NCBI GenBank assembly: GCA_017411605.1
Contig: JAFQPR010000034.1
Location: 18,365 to 82,364, forward strand
Direction of reading: 5' to 3'
Source of the DNA: Clostridia bacterium
GTDB taxonomy: Bacteria; Bacillota; Clostridia; Oscillospirales; CAG-272
DNA length: 64,000 nt
Shown piece by piece: positions 52,466 through 62,380 of this stretch (its first letter is position 1; the number at the start of each line of letters is the position of its first letter). The notes beneath the pieces were generated by a model. The model did not search any database, was not told the DNA's origin, and was given only the letters and a program-made list of their open reading frames with translations. Both the position numbers and the translations under genes were made by a program.

Positions 52466-52543
52466 AGCTCTCCTTTCCGCAAAATAAGCCATTGACGGCT
52501 TTATATATCGCAAAATTTCCCGTCCGATTGCTTCGGACACATT

Positions 52544-52572
52544 ATTTTACACTATTTTAAGAATTAAGTCAA
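52544..52572 (-). promoter_or_regulatory. Promoter of the methyltransferase-parvulin-ylmH operon
   Basis: On the minus strand TTGACT (52567-52572), 17 bp, TAAAAT (52544-52549). Confidence 0.75.
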
Positions 52573-52696
52573 CAATGTTGCGGTAATTTTTTAAAACCGC
52601 GGGTATTTATACGTACTTTTCCCGTTTTGAGTAATATAAAAGACTAAATTTAATAATAATTAAGATAATGCGCGTAAGCTGTCGATAAAAAACGGC

Positions 52697-52725
52697 TTGA
52701 CAAAATTGTACAAAAATGTTAAAAT
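52697..52725 (+). promoter_or_regulatory. Promoter of the acyl-CoA synthetase gene
   Basis: TTGACA (52697-52702), 17 bp, TAAAAT (52720-52725), about 33 bp before the ATG at 52758. Confidence 0.8.
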
Positions 52726-52757
52726 GTTACGGGAACTAATTTCGAAAGGAGTTCAAA

Positions 52758-54488
52758 ATGACGTTTAAGAACAGAAAAAAGAATTATCCGTTATATGAAA
52801 CGACAAAGTTCCGTGACTTCCGTGAGATGACCGAGAACGTAGCGGAGAGGTATCCCGAAAAGGTCGCCTTTCAGTATAAGCTTGACCCTAAGGACAAGGA
52901 AACTCAGAAAATAACCTTCAGAGAGAGCCGCGATTTTATAAGATATCTTGCAACTGAGCTTCACGGGATGAAGCTTGAGGATAAGAAGATAGCTATTATC
53001 GGCCAGGCATCGATAGAGTGGTTCTTCTCGTACACTGCGCTTATGTGCGTTGGCGCCGTGACCGTTCCTATTGATAAGGATCTTCCCGTATCCGATATCG
53101 CCTCGATAATCAATACGGCGGAGTGCGAGTACGTATTCTTCACCGATAAACTTGCGGAAAAAATTACGGAGGTCAAGGCAGAAGCGCCCACTCTCAAAAG
53201 CTTCGTATCAATGGGCGGCGCGACGGTTGATTTTGCCACCGACCTTATGACGCTCGTTCGCGCGGGCGAGGCGAAGCACGAATGCGGTGACAGAAGCTAT
53301 TACAACTATAAAATTGATAACGAGAAGCTCTCGAGCATAGTATTCACGTCGGGAACAACGGGTAAGGGCAAGGGAGTTATGCTTTCGCTCAAGAATATCT
53401 GCAGCGATATGGAGCAGGGAATGTATAACTTCAATATAACCGAGAGAACGCTCTTTGCGCTTCCCCCTCACCATACGTTCGGCTCGACGGTAAACTTCGT
53501 CGGTCACTTTGCGCAGGGCTGCGAGGTATACATCTCGTCGGGTATCCGTTATATCCTTGACGAGCTTAAGCTCTTCAAGCCGACGCACCTTATCCTTGTG
53601 CCTCTCTTTGTTGAGACCTTCTATAAGAGGATTATGGCAACGGCGGAGAAGACGGGCAAGCTCAAAACCCTTAAGACGGGTATCAAGCTCTCAAACGCGC
53701 TCCGTAAGATCGGTATCGACCTTCGCGCAAAGCTTTTCGGCGAGTCAGTGCTCTCGAACTTCGGCGGTGAATTAAAAATGATAATCTGCGGCGGCGCTGC
53801 GCTCAATCAGTCGATAATAGACTTCTTTGAGTCGATAGGCGTGGTTATCCTCAACGGCTACGGTATCACCGAATGCGCGCCCCTCATCTCCTGTAACAGA
53901 AACGAGTGCAGAAAGACGGGCTCTGTCGGTATGCCCATCATCGGAGGCGAGGTAAAAATAGCAAATCCCAACGATGCGGGCGAGGGCGAGATATGCTATC
54001 GCGGCCCGAACGTAATGCTCGGCTATTTTGGCGAAGAAGCCGCTACCCGTGCTGTAATTGACGATGACGGATTCTTCCATACGGGTGACCTCGGATACGT
54101 CCGTGTTATTGACGGCGATCAGTGGATCTATATCACGGGCAGAAGCAAGAACCTAATTATCCTCTCGAACGGTAAGAACGTTTACCCCGAGGAGATAGAA
54201 ACCGATATCCAGGGCATTTACGGTGTCGGCGAGGTAGTTGTGTACGAGGGCGTGTCAAAAGAAGACGAGTCGAATAAGCTTATCGTAGCGGAGATATTCC
54301 CCGACTATGACGCCTTGAAGCTCCACGGTATCACCGACGTACAAAGCTACTTCGAGGAAGAGATAAAGAAGGTCAACGCGAAGAACGTTTCCTATAAGGC
54401 TGTAGCTAAGGTCAAGATACGAGAGGTAGAGTTTGAGAAGAACACCTCCAGAAAAATTATGCGCTTCAAAATAGATAAAACGTTTTAA
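52758..54488 (+). CDS. AMP-forming acyl-CoA synthetase (long-chain fatty-acid type)
   Basis: A 576-residue enzyme that activates carboxylic acids to acyl-adenylates and acyl-CoA thioesters. The ATP-binding P-loop IVFTSGTTGKGKGVML, NGYGITECAPLIS, the YRGPNVMLGYFG block, FHTGDLGYV and the hinge ITGRSKNLIILSNGKNVYPEEIE are all present, along with the C-terminal Lys in NTSRKIMRFKI. No membrane segment. Probably long-chain fatty acid CoA ligase or acyl-ACP related; the acyl chain is not determinable. An AAAGGAG site precedes the start. Confidence 0.92.
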   Translation: MTFKNRKKNYPLYETTKFRDFREMTENVAERYPEKVAFQYKLDPKDKETQKITFRESRDFIRYLATELHGMKLEDKKIAIIGQASIEWFFSYTALMCVGAVTVPIDKDLPVSDIASIINTAECEYVFFTDKLAEKITEVKAEAPTLKSFVSMGGATVDFATDLMTLVRAGEAKHECGDRSYYNYKIDNEKLSSIVFTSGTTGKGKGVMLSLKNICSDMEQGMYNFNITERTLFALPPHHTFGSTVNFVGHFAQGCEVYISSGIRYILDELKLFKPTHLILVPLFVETFYKRIMATAEKTGKLKTLKTGIKLSNALRKIGIDLRAKLFGESVLSNFGGELKMIICGGAALNQSIIDFFESIGVVILNGYGITECAPLISCNRNECRKTGSVGMPIIGGEVKIANPNDAGEGEICYRGPNVMLGYFGEEAATRAVIDDDGFFHTGDLGYVRVIDGDQWIYITGRSKNLIILSNGKNVYPEEIETDIQGIYGVGEVVVYEGVSKEDESNKLIVAEIFPDYDALKLHGITDVQSYFEEEIKKVNAKNVSYKAVAKVKIREVEFEKNTSRKIMRFKIDKTF

Positions 54489-54511
54489 TTAAAAAATATA
54501 CGGTATAATAG

Positions 54512-54548
54512 CGGCAAGGGGACTGAAAACGGTATCCTTGCCGTTTTT
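54512..54548 (+). terminator. Rho-independent terminator of the acyl-CoA synthetase gene
   Basis: A perfect 8-bp stem (54512-54519 with 54536-54543) followed by TTTTTATT. Confidence 0.8.
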
Positions 54549-54634
54549 ATTGCTACGCACTCAAAATCTGCTTTTTTGTCCCTTTTTATACGAATTATCA
54601 ATTAATTATAATAGCACTTATTCGTAACCTCGGC

Positions 54635-54663
54635 TTGCATTTTTTAAAATACAGTGTTATAAT
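54635..54663 (+). promoter_or_regulatory. Promoter of the XRE regulator gene
   Basis: TTGCAT (54635-54640), 17 bp and consensus TATAAT (54658-54663). Confidence 0.7.
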
Positions 54664-54700
54664 ATATTTAAAATACTAAATTCCGACGCGGAGTAAAAAA

Positions 54701-54919
54701 ATGTACGTTTATCAAAGATTAAGGGACACAAGGGAAGACTCTGATAAAAAACAAGAGGATATAGCCGAGGTCTTGAATATCACGAGGCAGCAGTATCAGC
54801 TTTACGAGAGCGGAAAGCGCGAGATGCCAATGCATCATTTTGTTACGCTTGCAAAATACTATAACGTTTCGCTTGATTATCTTGCGGGACTTATTGATAA
54901 GCCTAAAAGGCTAAGATAG
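54701..54919 (+). CDS. Small XRE-family helix-turn-helix regulator
   Basis: A 72-residue single-domain protein. The HTH_3 pattern reads DSDKKQEDIAEVLNITRQQYQLYESGKREMP, then FVTLAKYYNVSLDYLAGL, the classical Cro/C1 layout. There is no effector domain. Own promoter and transcription start just upstream. It precedes the M16 peptidase by 43 bp on the same strand, so may regulate that operon or act elsewhere. Such short regulators are common in Clostridia. Confidence 0.88.
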   Translation: MYVYQRLRDTREDSDKKQEDIAEVLNITRQQYQLYESGKREMPMHHFVTLAKYYNVSLDYLAGLIDKPKRLR

Positions 54920-54962
54920 TTAAAAAACAAATACCGAAAAAGAGTAAAAAGGGGGTGACGGT

Positions 54963-56240
54963 ATGTCCGAGAGAGAGCGCTTGAGAGTGACGGCAAACGG
55001 CGTCAGCATATATTCATATAAAAATCCCGCGCTTCACAGCTTTTATATATCCGCATTCGTCAAGGCGGGCTGTATGTATGAGGACGTGGCGTGTTCGGGT
55101 ATAACCCACTTTCTCGAGCATATTCTGATAAGGAACGTAAACGCGCTTTACGGTATGGAGCTATACCGCCTCCTGGATAGGCTCGGGCTTGAGTTCAACG
55201 CCTCAACCTATAGTGAGATGGTGCAGTTTTACGTCAGCGGCGGCTCGAAGAACTTTAAAATGGGAGCAGAGATAATAACGAAGATACTCGAGCCCGTGTC
55301 GCTTAAAAGCGAGGATATAGATGCGGAAAGGCGGCGTATTAAGGCGGAGATACGCGAGAGTGACGATAAGAATTCTCTTGCCACCTTCACGAATAAAGCG
55401 GTCTTTTCGGAAACATCTCTTGCGTCCTCTATCGTGGGAACTAACCGCGCTCTTGACAGAATAGGCGTGACGAAGCTTGAGGAGTACAGGAAGAGCGTGC
55501 TCGTGCGCGAGAATATGTTCTTCTACGTAACGGGCAGCTTCACCGATGAGGACATAGACGAGCTTGCAAGGCTTATTGAGAGCGCTTCTGTTGAAAGTGG
55601 TGAAAAACGCGATAACATAGCACCCGTGCCAAAAAAATTCGGTAACCGTGATAATGAGATAAGCATAAAAAGCGCCGATTATTATATGGTGCGCTTCACC
55701 TTTGATATTGATATGACGAGGTACACGATGGCGGAGATCGACCTTCTCTACGATCTTTTGCTCTCTGGGTATAATTCGAGGCTCTTTGTGGAGCTGAGCG
55801 AGAAGAGAGGACTCTTCTACGACATCAACGGCGCGGTCGAGAGATACAAGAATATCGGAACGCTCTATTTCTCCTACGAGGTAAAGGAAAAGGATATATG
55901 CGAGGCAATCGCTATGACCGTCGGAATTTTGAACTCTATAAAGGAAAAAACGAACGTTGAGGGCGAGCTGACAAAAGCGGGTTACGTGGATAACGCATAT
56001 ATGCTATATGACGATTCTCGCGAACTAAACTTTACATTTTCCTATGATAATCACATTATGAACGCAGGATATACCTCTGTCGAGGAGCGCAAAAATCGCT
56101 ACGAGAGCGTGAGCGCGGAGCGCATATCCGAGGTTGCTTCGGGCATATTCAGGCTTTGCAATCTTACCTTAACGATGAAGGGCAAGGCTAAGAAGATAGA
56201 TAAGGAAAAAATCAAAGAGATATTGAGGGGACTTATATGA
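54963..56240 (+). CDS. M16 family zinc metallopeptidase-like protein
   Basis: A 425-residue pitrilysin-fold protein. The inverted zinc motif HFLEH is intact at residues 49-53 and the third ligand Glu lies in RRRIKAEIRES (about 124-132). The second half (about 215-410) is the inactive M16 C domain, with LSEKRGLFYDINGAVERY. No signal peptide. Clostridial M16 genes often come as pairs, but only one is here. The start at 54963 has GGGGGTG upstream. It overlaps the next gene by 4 bp (ATGA). Substrate unknown. Confidence 0.88.
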   Translation: MSERERLRVTANGVSIYSYKNPALHSFYISAFVKAGCMYEDVACSGITHFLEHILIRNVNALYGMELYRLLDRLGLEFNASTYSEMVQFYVSGGSKNFKMGAEIITKILEPVSLKSEDIDAERRRIKAEIRESDDKNSLATFTNKAVFSETSLASSIVGTNRALDRIGVTKLEEYRKSVLVRENMFFYVTGSFTDEDIDELARLIESASVESGEKRDNIAPVPKKFGNRDNEISIKSADYYMVRFTFDIDMTRYTMAEIDLLYDLLLSGYNSRLFVELSEKRGLFYDINGAVERYKNIGTLYFSYEVKEKDICEAIAMTVGILNSIKEKTNVEGELTKAGYVDNAYMLYDDSRELNFTFSYDNHIMNAGYTSVEERKNRYESVSAERISEVASGIFRLCNLTLTMKGKAKKIDKEKIKEILRGLI

Positions 56241-59008
56241 ATTTTAGTCACGTAGATAAAAAGTACAGACCGATACCGTTCTGGTCGTGGAACGAGAAGC
56301 TTGATACGGAGGAAACACGCCGTCAGGTAGGTATAATGGACGATGCGGGTATCGGCGGATACTTTATGCACGCGAGAGGCGGACTTCTCACCGAGTATAT
56401 GAGCGACGAGTGGTTTGATAACGTAAGAGCAGCATCCGAGGAGGGTAACGCGCGCGGAATGCACCCCTGGGCGTATGATGAAAACGGCTGGCCCTCGGGC
56501 TTCGGCGGCGGTAAGGTCAACGGACTCGGCGAGGAGTACCTGCAGAAGGCGCTCGCCATCGAGCCTCTTACCGAGGAGAATAGAGGGGCGCCGAGAACTG
56601 TTGCAGTAATCGGCGGATACAGATACTATTACACGGTAAACGAATTCTACGTTGATACCCTCAGCCGCGAGGTCATAGGGAAGTTTATCGAGGAGATTTA
56701 CGCCGAATATTATAAGCGTATGGGTAACGGCTTTGAGGGCTTCTTCACCGACGAGCCTCAGATCTCACGAGGAGCGAGCTTCCCCTGGAGCTTAACTCTC
56801 CCTGCGGAGTTCTTAAAAAAATACGGCTACGATATAACAGAGCGCCTGAACGAGCTGTTCTTTGACGAGGGCGAGTACGAGCGCACCCGTGTTGACTTCT
56901 GGAAGCTCGTAACCGAGATGTTTTCCGAAAACTATTTCCATCAGATATACGACTTCTGCGAGAGCCACGGCTATAAGTTCACAGGCCACCTTCTGCTTGA
57001 AGAGGATATGTTCTGCTCCATGCTTTCGAGCGGCGCGTCAATGCCTCACTACGAGTATTTCACGATACCGGGAATGGATTGGCTGAGAAGACCTATACGC
57101 GAGTGCTTAACGCCTAAGGCGGTCGGCTCTGCGGCGGCTCAGCTCGGCAAAAAGCAGGTACTCTCCGAAACCTTTGCTCTTGCGGGGCATAACGTTCCGC
57201 ACGGTGAGCTGAAGCGCATCTACGAGTGGCAGATGGTAAGGGGCGTAAACCTGCTCTGCACTCACCTTGAGGGCTACTCGCTTCGAGGCATCAGAAAAAG
57301 AGATTATCCCCCCGCAATGTACTATCAGCAGCCGTGGTGGGGAGATATGAATATCTTCTTCGACTCAATGTCGAGGATAGGAATGCTCCTCGCGGAGGGA
57401 AAAGAGGTTGCGGACACGCTCGTTATCGAGCCGCAAAGCACCTTGTGGAAGATATATAAAGGCAACACGGGTCCCGATGTTGAGGACGTAAAGAACAAGT
57501 CGAGATACTATAACGCACAGCTCTTCTCGGTTATGCGAAAGCTTGAGCGTAAGCATATCCTCTATCATCTCGGTGACGAGATACTTATGGAGCGTCACGG
57601 CTCGGTACACGGAGATGAGCTTGTTATTGGCAATATGCGTTACAGCCGCGTTGTGATTCCCGAAAACCTCGGACTTCTTCCGAACACCGCAAGGCTTATT
57701 GAACAGTTCCGTAAAAACGGCGGTGTTATCGTCACCGCTGACGAGATCGCGCCAAACCCGATAACCGAGGAGAATAACCTTACTTACACGAAGCGCCAGT
57801 TTGAGGACTTTGACGTTCACTACTTTGTGAACAGTACCGACGCGCCAATCTATGCAACCTTCAACCGCGGAAATCTTGCCATGGATATCACGACGGGCGA
57901 AACCTACGATTTCTTTGGCGATCACCGCTTTGCTCCGACGGAGAGCCTCGTGATAATCGACACGCACGACCCCCGAGCCCGCAGAACGGAGGTGAAGGAT
58001 ACCGAGCCTCTCTCTCTTCTCGGCGAGTGGCAGGTAAAGAGCGCGACCTATAACTCGATAACGCTTGACAGATGCGATTACTACTTCGACGGCGAGCTCA
58101 TCGCGAAGGATGGATACGTGCTCGATATCCTACCGAGAATAAACGAAAAGCGCCGCGCCGTAGAGCTTACTCAAATTTACCGTTTTTCCGTGGAAGTGGC
58201 GCCCCGTTCGCTGTTTTTATGCATCGAGACCCCGGAAATTTTCGATATTTCGCTTGGCGGAATGAAGATAGACAATAAGCCCTGCGGCGACTTTGTCGAT
58301 AAGAGCTTCAAGCTTCTCGATATATCGGGAGCTGTCAGAATAGGGGAGAACGAGCTTGTCATCAAATCGACTGTAAAGCAATCGGATAAGACCTACGAGC
58401 ATCTTTCGCAGTCCTGGGCATTTGAAACTATGAAAAACTCGCTCTCCTACGATATGGAGATCGAGCCGATATACGTTGTCGGTAACTTCGGCGCGAAGCA
58501 CACTTCTCCTATGGAAACCTTCGAGGAGGCGTCCTACCGCGTAAAGGGCATACCCGTGATAACAGAAGCGCCAAAAACGGTTATTGCCGAGTCTCTCGAC
58601 GCGTCGGGTTATCCCGAGTTTGCGGGCGCATTGACGCTCAGCCGCACATTCAATATCGAAAATACGAATAAGCGTGTGAAGCTTTACGGAGTAGGAATGA
58701 ACGCAGTTCACCTCAGCATCAACGGCAAGGCTGTCGCGACTAAGATGTTCGCTCCTTACGATGTCGATATATCCGACTATGTAATTAAAGGAGAGAACGA
58801 GTTTGAGCTTAAGATAGTGAACAACCTTCGAAATATGCAAGGTCCGCACCACCTTAACGCGGGCGACACTGCGGGCATCGGTCCCGGCAGCTTCTACCGC
58901 GAATCGAACGTATTCAGCCACGCAGGCGGCAAGGGCGAGGACTGCCACGACGTGCTCTCTCAGTTCAACGAGGATATAGCTCTCGTGCATTTTGGACTCC
59001 GCGATTAA
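56237..59008 (+). CDS. Large glycosidase-like protein, GH106/alpha-L-rhamnosidase related
   Basis: A 923-residue protein. The N-terminal TIM-barrel part begins FWSWNEKLD, then IGGYFMHARGGLLTEYMSDEWFD, WAYDENGWPSGFGGG, EGFFTDEPQISRG with likely catalytic acids, and LSETFALAGHNVPHGELKRIYEWQMVRGVN. This set resembles GH106-type rhamnosidases. Beta-sandwich regions follow (about 600-923), typical of carbohydrate-binding. It has no signal peptide, so an intracellular role on imported oligosaccharides is expected. Its coupling to an M16 peptidase gene is odd for a glycan pathway. The family call is moderate. Confidence 0.75.
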   Translation: MNFSHVDKKYRPIPFWSWNEKLDTEETRRQVGIMDDAGIGGYFMHARGGLLTEYMSDEWFDNVRAASEEGNARGMHPWAYDENGWPSGFGGGKVNGLGEEYLQKALAIEPLTEENRGAPRTVAVIGGYRYYYTVNEFYVDTLSREVIGKFIEEIYAEYYKRMGNGFEGFFTDEPQISRGASFPWSLTLPAEFLKKYGYDITERLNELFFDEGEYERTRVDFWKLVTEMFSENYFHQIYDFCESHGYKFTGHLLLEEDMFCSMLSSGASMPHYEYFTIPGMDWLRRPIRECLTPKAVGSAAAQLGKKQVLSETFALAGHNVPHGELKRIYEWQMVRGVNLLCTHLEGYSLRGIRKRDYPPAMYYQQPWWGDMNIFFDSMSRIGMLLAEGKEVADTLVIEPQSTLWKIYKGNTGPDVEDVKNKSRYYNAQLFSVMRKLERKHILYHLGDEILMERHGSVHGDELVIGNMRYSRVVIPENLGLLPNTARLIEQFRKNGGVIVTADEIAPNPITEENNLTYTKRQFEDFDVHYFVNSTDAPIYATFNRGNLAMDITTGETYDFFGDHRFAPTESLVIIDTHDPRARRTEVKDTEPLSLLGEWQVKSATYNSITLDRCDYYFDGELIAKDGYVLDILPRINEKRRAVELTQIYRFSVEVAPRSLFLCIETPEIFDISLGGMKIDNKPCGDFVDKSFKLLDISGAVRIGENELVIKSTVKQSDKTYEHLSQSWAFETMKNSLSYDMEIEPIYVVGNFGAKHTSPMETFEEASYRVKGIPVITEAPKTVIAESLDASGYPEFAGALTLSRTFNIENTNKRVKLYGVGMNAVHLSINGKAVATKMFAPYDVDISDYVIKGENEFELKIVNNLRNMQGPHHLNAGDTAGIGPGSFYRESNVFSHAGGKGEDCHDVLSQFNEDIALVHFGLRD

Positions 59009-59156
59009 AGCAAATTTTGTCATTCGATTTAGTTGGAAAGAGTGAAAAATGCAAGATTTATTCCCGATTTATGCAAAACTGTCAAAAAAATGTTAAAATT
59101 CGATTTAAAATTTGGAGCTTTGAGAATTTTTTGTTAAAAATAAATTCATAAAAATA

Positions 59157-59185
59157 TTGACAAGCTGAACTGTTTGTGCTATTAT
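59157..59185 (+). promoter_or_regulatory. Promoter of the oppA gene
   Basis: TTGACA (59157-59162), 17 bp, TATTAT (59180-59185). A small hairpin (AATGG-AGGAAA-CCATT, 59293-59308) presents the ribosome binding site in its loop just before the ATG. Confidence 0.8.
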
Positions 59186-59308
59186 AGGTATATCTTATAT
59201 TCGTGTAGGTCACTTTATTGCAATAACGTGGGTTCTGACATGAAATTGCATAGAGAAGTGTCTTGCGGATAGGGAAATAAAAATTTTTTTACAATGGAGG
59301 AAACCATT

Positions 59309-62038
59309 ATGAACAAGAAACTCAGATCCATGTTGGCTTTGTTGCTTTGTCTTTGTATGGTAGTAAGTATGCTTGCAGTGCTTACCGGATGCCCCGATAA
59401 GAAAAAGGAATCCGACGCAGTAACATATAATACCACCACTACGGTTATGCCCAGCAACTGGAACGAGTTCACCTATGCCGATAATAACGATACTCAGATT
59501 ATGAGTTACATCGGCTCTTCTTTCTTCGAGTACGATTATAAGTTCGAGAATGACAAGAAGTACAACGAAGACGGTTCTATCAATAAAGACGGAATCGTTC
59601 CCGGTGCTTACACCACCAACTACTCTGCAGCAACCAAGCTTGAGGACGTAACCTCATCCGTTGATGCAAAGTGGGGCTATACCGCTGATCAGAAGGCTGA
59701 GGGCGGCTATGCTTGGAAGATCACTCTTCGTGATGACCTTAAGTGGGACGATGGCACAGCTATCACTGCTGCAGACTTCGTTTGGTCTATGAAGCAGCTT
59801 CTTGACCCCACCTTTATGAACTTCCGCGCAAACACCTACTATGACACTCTTATGATCAAGAACTCCAAGGCATACTTCTTCTCTGGAGCTCCTATCTATG
59901 AGCAGTGGGCTGATTGGGCTGAGGATGACAGTATCGCTAACGCTATCACCGCTACTACTGTAAAGGATGACGGTTACGTTTACGTTACTATCGGTGACAA
60001 AGATTATCTTGTTTATACTTCTACCACTGACACTAACATGATCTTCGGCGCTACTTGGGGAATGATTCATACCGATTACGGTTATGGTTCCGCTGGTTAC
60101 TTTGACAAGGAGTACACCGGTGACACTAGCGATCCGGAAAAACTTCCCAGCTACGTTGTAGCTAGAGAAAAGAAGGATGACAAGGGAAATACCGTTACTA
60201 AGTACTACGAGGATCTCTTCCTTAAGTACAACGGCACCGAGAACGAGTTCGGTTATATACCTGTAACTGCTGACATTCTTGCAGACCTTAAGGTTCTTGC
60301 TACTAACTTTGCAGGATTCGGTTCTGCCGGCGAAGCAGGATGGAACACGTTCGCATCTTACATTTCCGGTTACGGCGATCAGGTTGATTGGAATACCGTT
60401 GGTATCTACGAAGTAGAAGGCGAAAACGCTCTCATTCTTTGCCTTGACAAGCCTTACTCCTTCCTTAAGGAAGACGGATCTCTCTCCGTTTGGGCTCCCT
60501 ACTACTTCTCAAGCCTTCCTGTAGTTCACAAAGCTAAGTACGAGGCTTCCAAGATCGCTCCTGCTGAAGGCGCAACTCTTTGGACATCTAACTACAACTC
60601 CTCTCTTGCTACTACTGCAAGCTGGGGTCCCTACAAGCTCGTAGAGTTTGAGGCAGGCTCTCACTACAAGCTTGCTAAGAACGAGAACTGGTACGGTTGG
60701 AACCTTGAGCAGTACAAGAATCAGTACAAGATCGATGCTGTTTACTGCCGTAAGGTTGAAGAAAACTCCACCAAGTGGATGGGCTTCCTTGACGGTTCCT
60801 TCGACGATGCAGCTCTTGATACCGATAACGTAGCTGATTACCTTGACTCCAAGTACGTTTACTTCACCTCTACCAGCACAGGTACCTTTGGTATGCAGCT
60901 TTACAGCAACCTCTCTGTTCTTAAGAATAGCCAGAACAACAACGGTATCCTTGCTATTCAGGAATTCAGACACGCATTCAACCTCGCTATCAACAGAAGC
61001 GACGTTGTTGAGAAGATCTGGCCCGGAACTGCAGTTCCTTGCTTCGGTCTTATCAACGTAGCATACTACTACGACATCGAGAACTCTCCCGAGCTTGCTG
61101 ATGGCGGTCAGTATCGTAACACCACCATTGCAAAAGAGGGTATCCTCCGCGCTTACGGCTTCACTCAGGGTGCTGACGGCAAGTGGTCCAGCGGCGATCT
61201 CGTTAACCTTTCTACCGACGACGCTTATGATGCTCTTACCGGTTACAACCCCACTCTTGCAAAAGAGAAGATGAAGGAAGCTATCAACATTCTTCTTGCT
61301 GACACCGAGAAGTATGGTTACGATGCTAATAAGGACATCACTCTCGTTTATGGTTCTTCCGCAGATACCGCAAAGCAGAGATTCCGTGCTGACTATCTCC
61401 AGGAAGTTCTTAACGGCCTTACCGTTGGTACTGCTCTTGAGGGCAAGATCAAGGTTAAGTTCGATGCATCCGCAGGCGACCAGTGGGCTGAAGCATTCCG
61501 TAGCGGCGCTACTCAGATAGGCTTCGGTTACGGCTTCTCCGGAAACGCATTCAATCCCTTCGACATCATCGGCGCATTCGTTAACCCCGATGACGATCTC
61601 AACTACCATATGTACTGGGATACCTCTGCTATACCTATGACTCTCACTATGCCCGCAGGCGACTATGCAGGCGCAGGTGAGGAGATCACTATGAGCATCC
61701 AGAACTGGTACTTCTGCCTCAACGGTCTTGCAGAGTCCGAGGAGCAGGAAAAGACCTACAACTGGGGTGAAGGCTTCGCTCCCGCTGAAGCAAGACTTAT
61801 GATACTCTCCGCTCTTGAGGAAGTTACCATCAAGGAGAGCCGTTCCGTAATGCTTATCGCAGACGGTGGCGGATCCTTCCTTGGCGCTAAGTTCTCCTAC
61901 TTCTCTGAAGACGAGCACACCTTCATGGGATTCGGCGGTATGAGATATATGGAAGTTAACTACAATGATGCACAGTGGGCTGAATTCGTTGCTCAGAACA
62001 ACAACGACCTCTCTGCTGAATACAAGAAGTCCGAGTAA
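59309..62038 (+). CDS. Oligopeptide-type ABC transporter substrate-binding lipoprotein (large)
   Basis: A 909-residue lipoprotein (lipobox LTGC, Cys near residue 28) of the SBP family 5/OppA. Family signs: WKITLRDDLKWDDGTAITAADFVWSMKQLLDP, a binding-site region GPYKLVEFEAGSHYKLAKNENWYGW, and LAINRSDVVEKIW. It is about 300 residues longer than typical (530-600), with extra blocks early and late in the sequence. Codon use favours GCT/GCA and AAG and looks unlike its neighbours, as expected for an abundant protein. The start ATG 59309 follows GGAGG at 8 nt. Ligand probably peptide but unproven. Confidence 0.9.
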   Translation: MNKKLRSMLALLLCLCMVVSMLAVLTGCPDKKKESDAVTYNTTTTVMPSNWNEFTYADNNDTQIMSYIGSSFFEYDYKFENDKKYNEDGSINKDGIVPGAYTTNYSAATKLEDVTSSVDAKWGYTADQKAEGGYAWKITLRDDLKWDDGTAITAADFVWSMKQLLDPTFMNFRANTYYDTLMIKNSKAYFFSGAPIYEQWADWAEDDSIANAITATTVKDDGYVYVTIGDKDYLVYTSTTDTNMIFGATWGMIHTDYGYGSAGYFDKEYTGDTSDPEKLPSYVVAREKKDDKGNTVTKYYEDLFLKYNGTENEFGYIPVTADILADLKVLATNFAGFGSAGEAGWNTFASYISGYGDQVDWNTVGIYEVEGENALILCLDKPYSFLKEDGSLSVWAPYYFSSLPVVHKAKYEASKIAPAEGATLWTSNYNSSLATTASWGPYKLVEFEAGSHYKLAKNENWYGWNLEQYKNQYKIDAVYCRKVEENSTKWMGFLDGSFDDAALDTDNVADYLDSKYVYFTSTSTGTFGMQLYSNLSVLKNSQNNNGILAIQEFRHAFNLAINRSDVVEKIWPGTAVPCFGLINVAYYYDIENSPELADGGQYRNTTIAKEGILRAYGFTQGADGKWSSGDLVNLSTDDAYDALTGYNPTLAKEKMKEAINILLADTEKYGYDANKDITLVYGSSADTAKQRFRADYLQEVLNGLTVGTALEGKIKVKFDASAGDQWAEAFRSGATQIGFGYGFSGNAFNPFDIIGAFVNPDDDLNYHMYWDTSAIPMTLTMPAGDYAGAGEEITMSIQNWYFCLNGLAESEEQEKTYNWGEGFAPAEARLMILSALEEVTIKESRSVMLIADGGGSFLGAKFSYFSEDEHTFMGFGGMRYMEVNYNDAQWAEFVAQNNNDLSAEYKKSE

Positions 62039-62380
62039 TTCATAATAGTTTTACTTAAGCTGAATTGATTTTTAATGCGAACGGCGGTGAGCCAGCGTGC
62101 TCACCGCTGATTTGCGTATTTATTCGATGCTTTTAAAGTCCGTTTGTTTAGAAAAACTCTACCTTTTTAATATATAAAACAGATTTAAAGACACAGCCAT
62201 TAAAATTGGCAATATAAGAAGTTTAGTTTAACGATAGAAACAAAACATCAATCAAACACAAAGAGTTTGAAACATTAGTTTGGGAATTGCGCAGCCTTAG
62301 TGCGCACGGGACCTTATCTTTGCTGATGTTTGAAGGTCCAACCATGAACTTGAAAACAACAAAACAGAGGAGAAAAACCT
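62039..62380 (+). promoter_or_regulatory. oppA-oppB gap with three stem-loops
   Basis: A 342-bp gap. A perfect 9-bp hairpin (62084-62092 with 62099-62107), lacking a T-run, may limit read-through. Two further hairpins sit just before oppB: TGCGCA repeats (62288-62306) and GGACCTT/AAGGTCC (62309-62339). An AGAGGAG site precedes the ATG at 62381. No gene is visible. Confidence 0.55.

Noticed and set aside
60509-61918. A 469-codon minus-strand frame opposite the OppA-like gene
   Set aside because: It arises from the strong codon bias of the sense gene; no promoter or binding site is visible.
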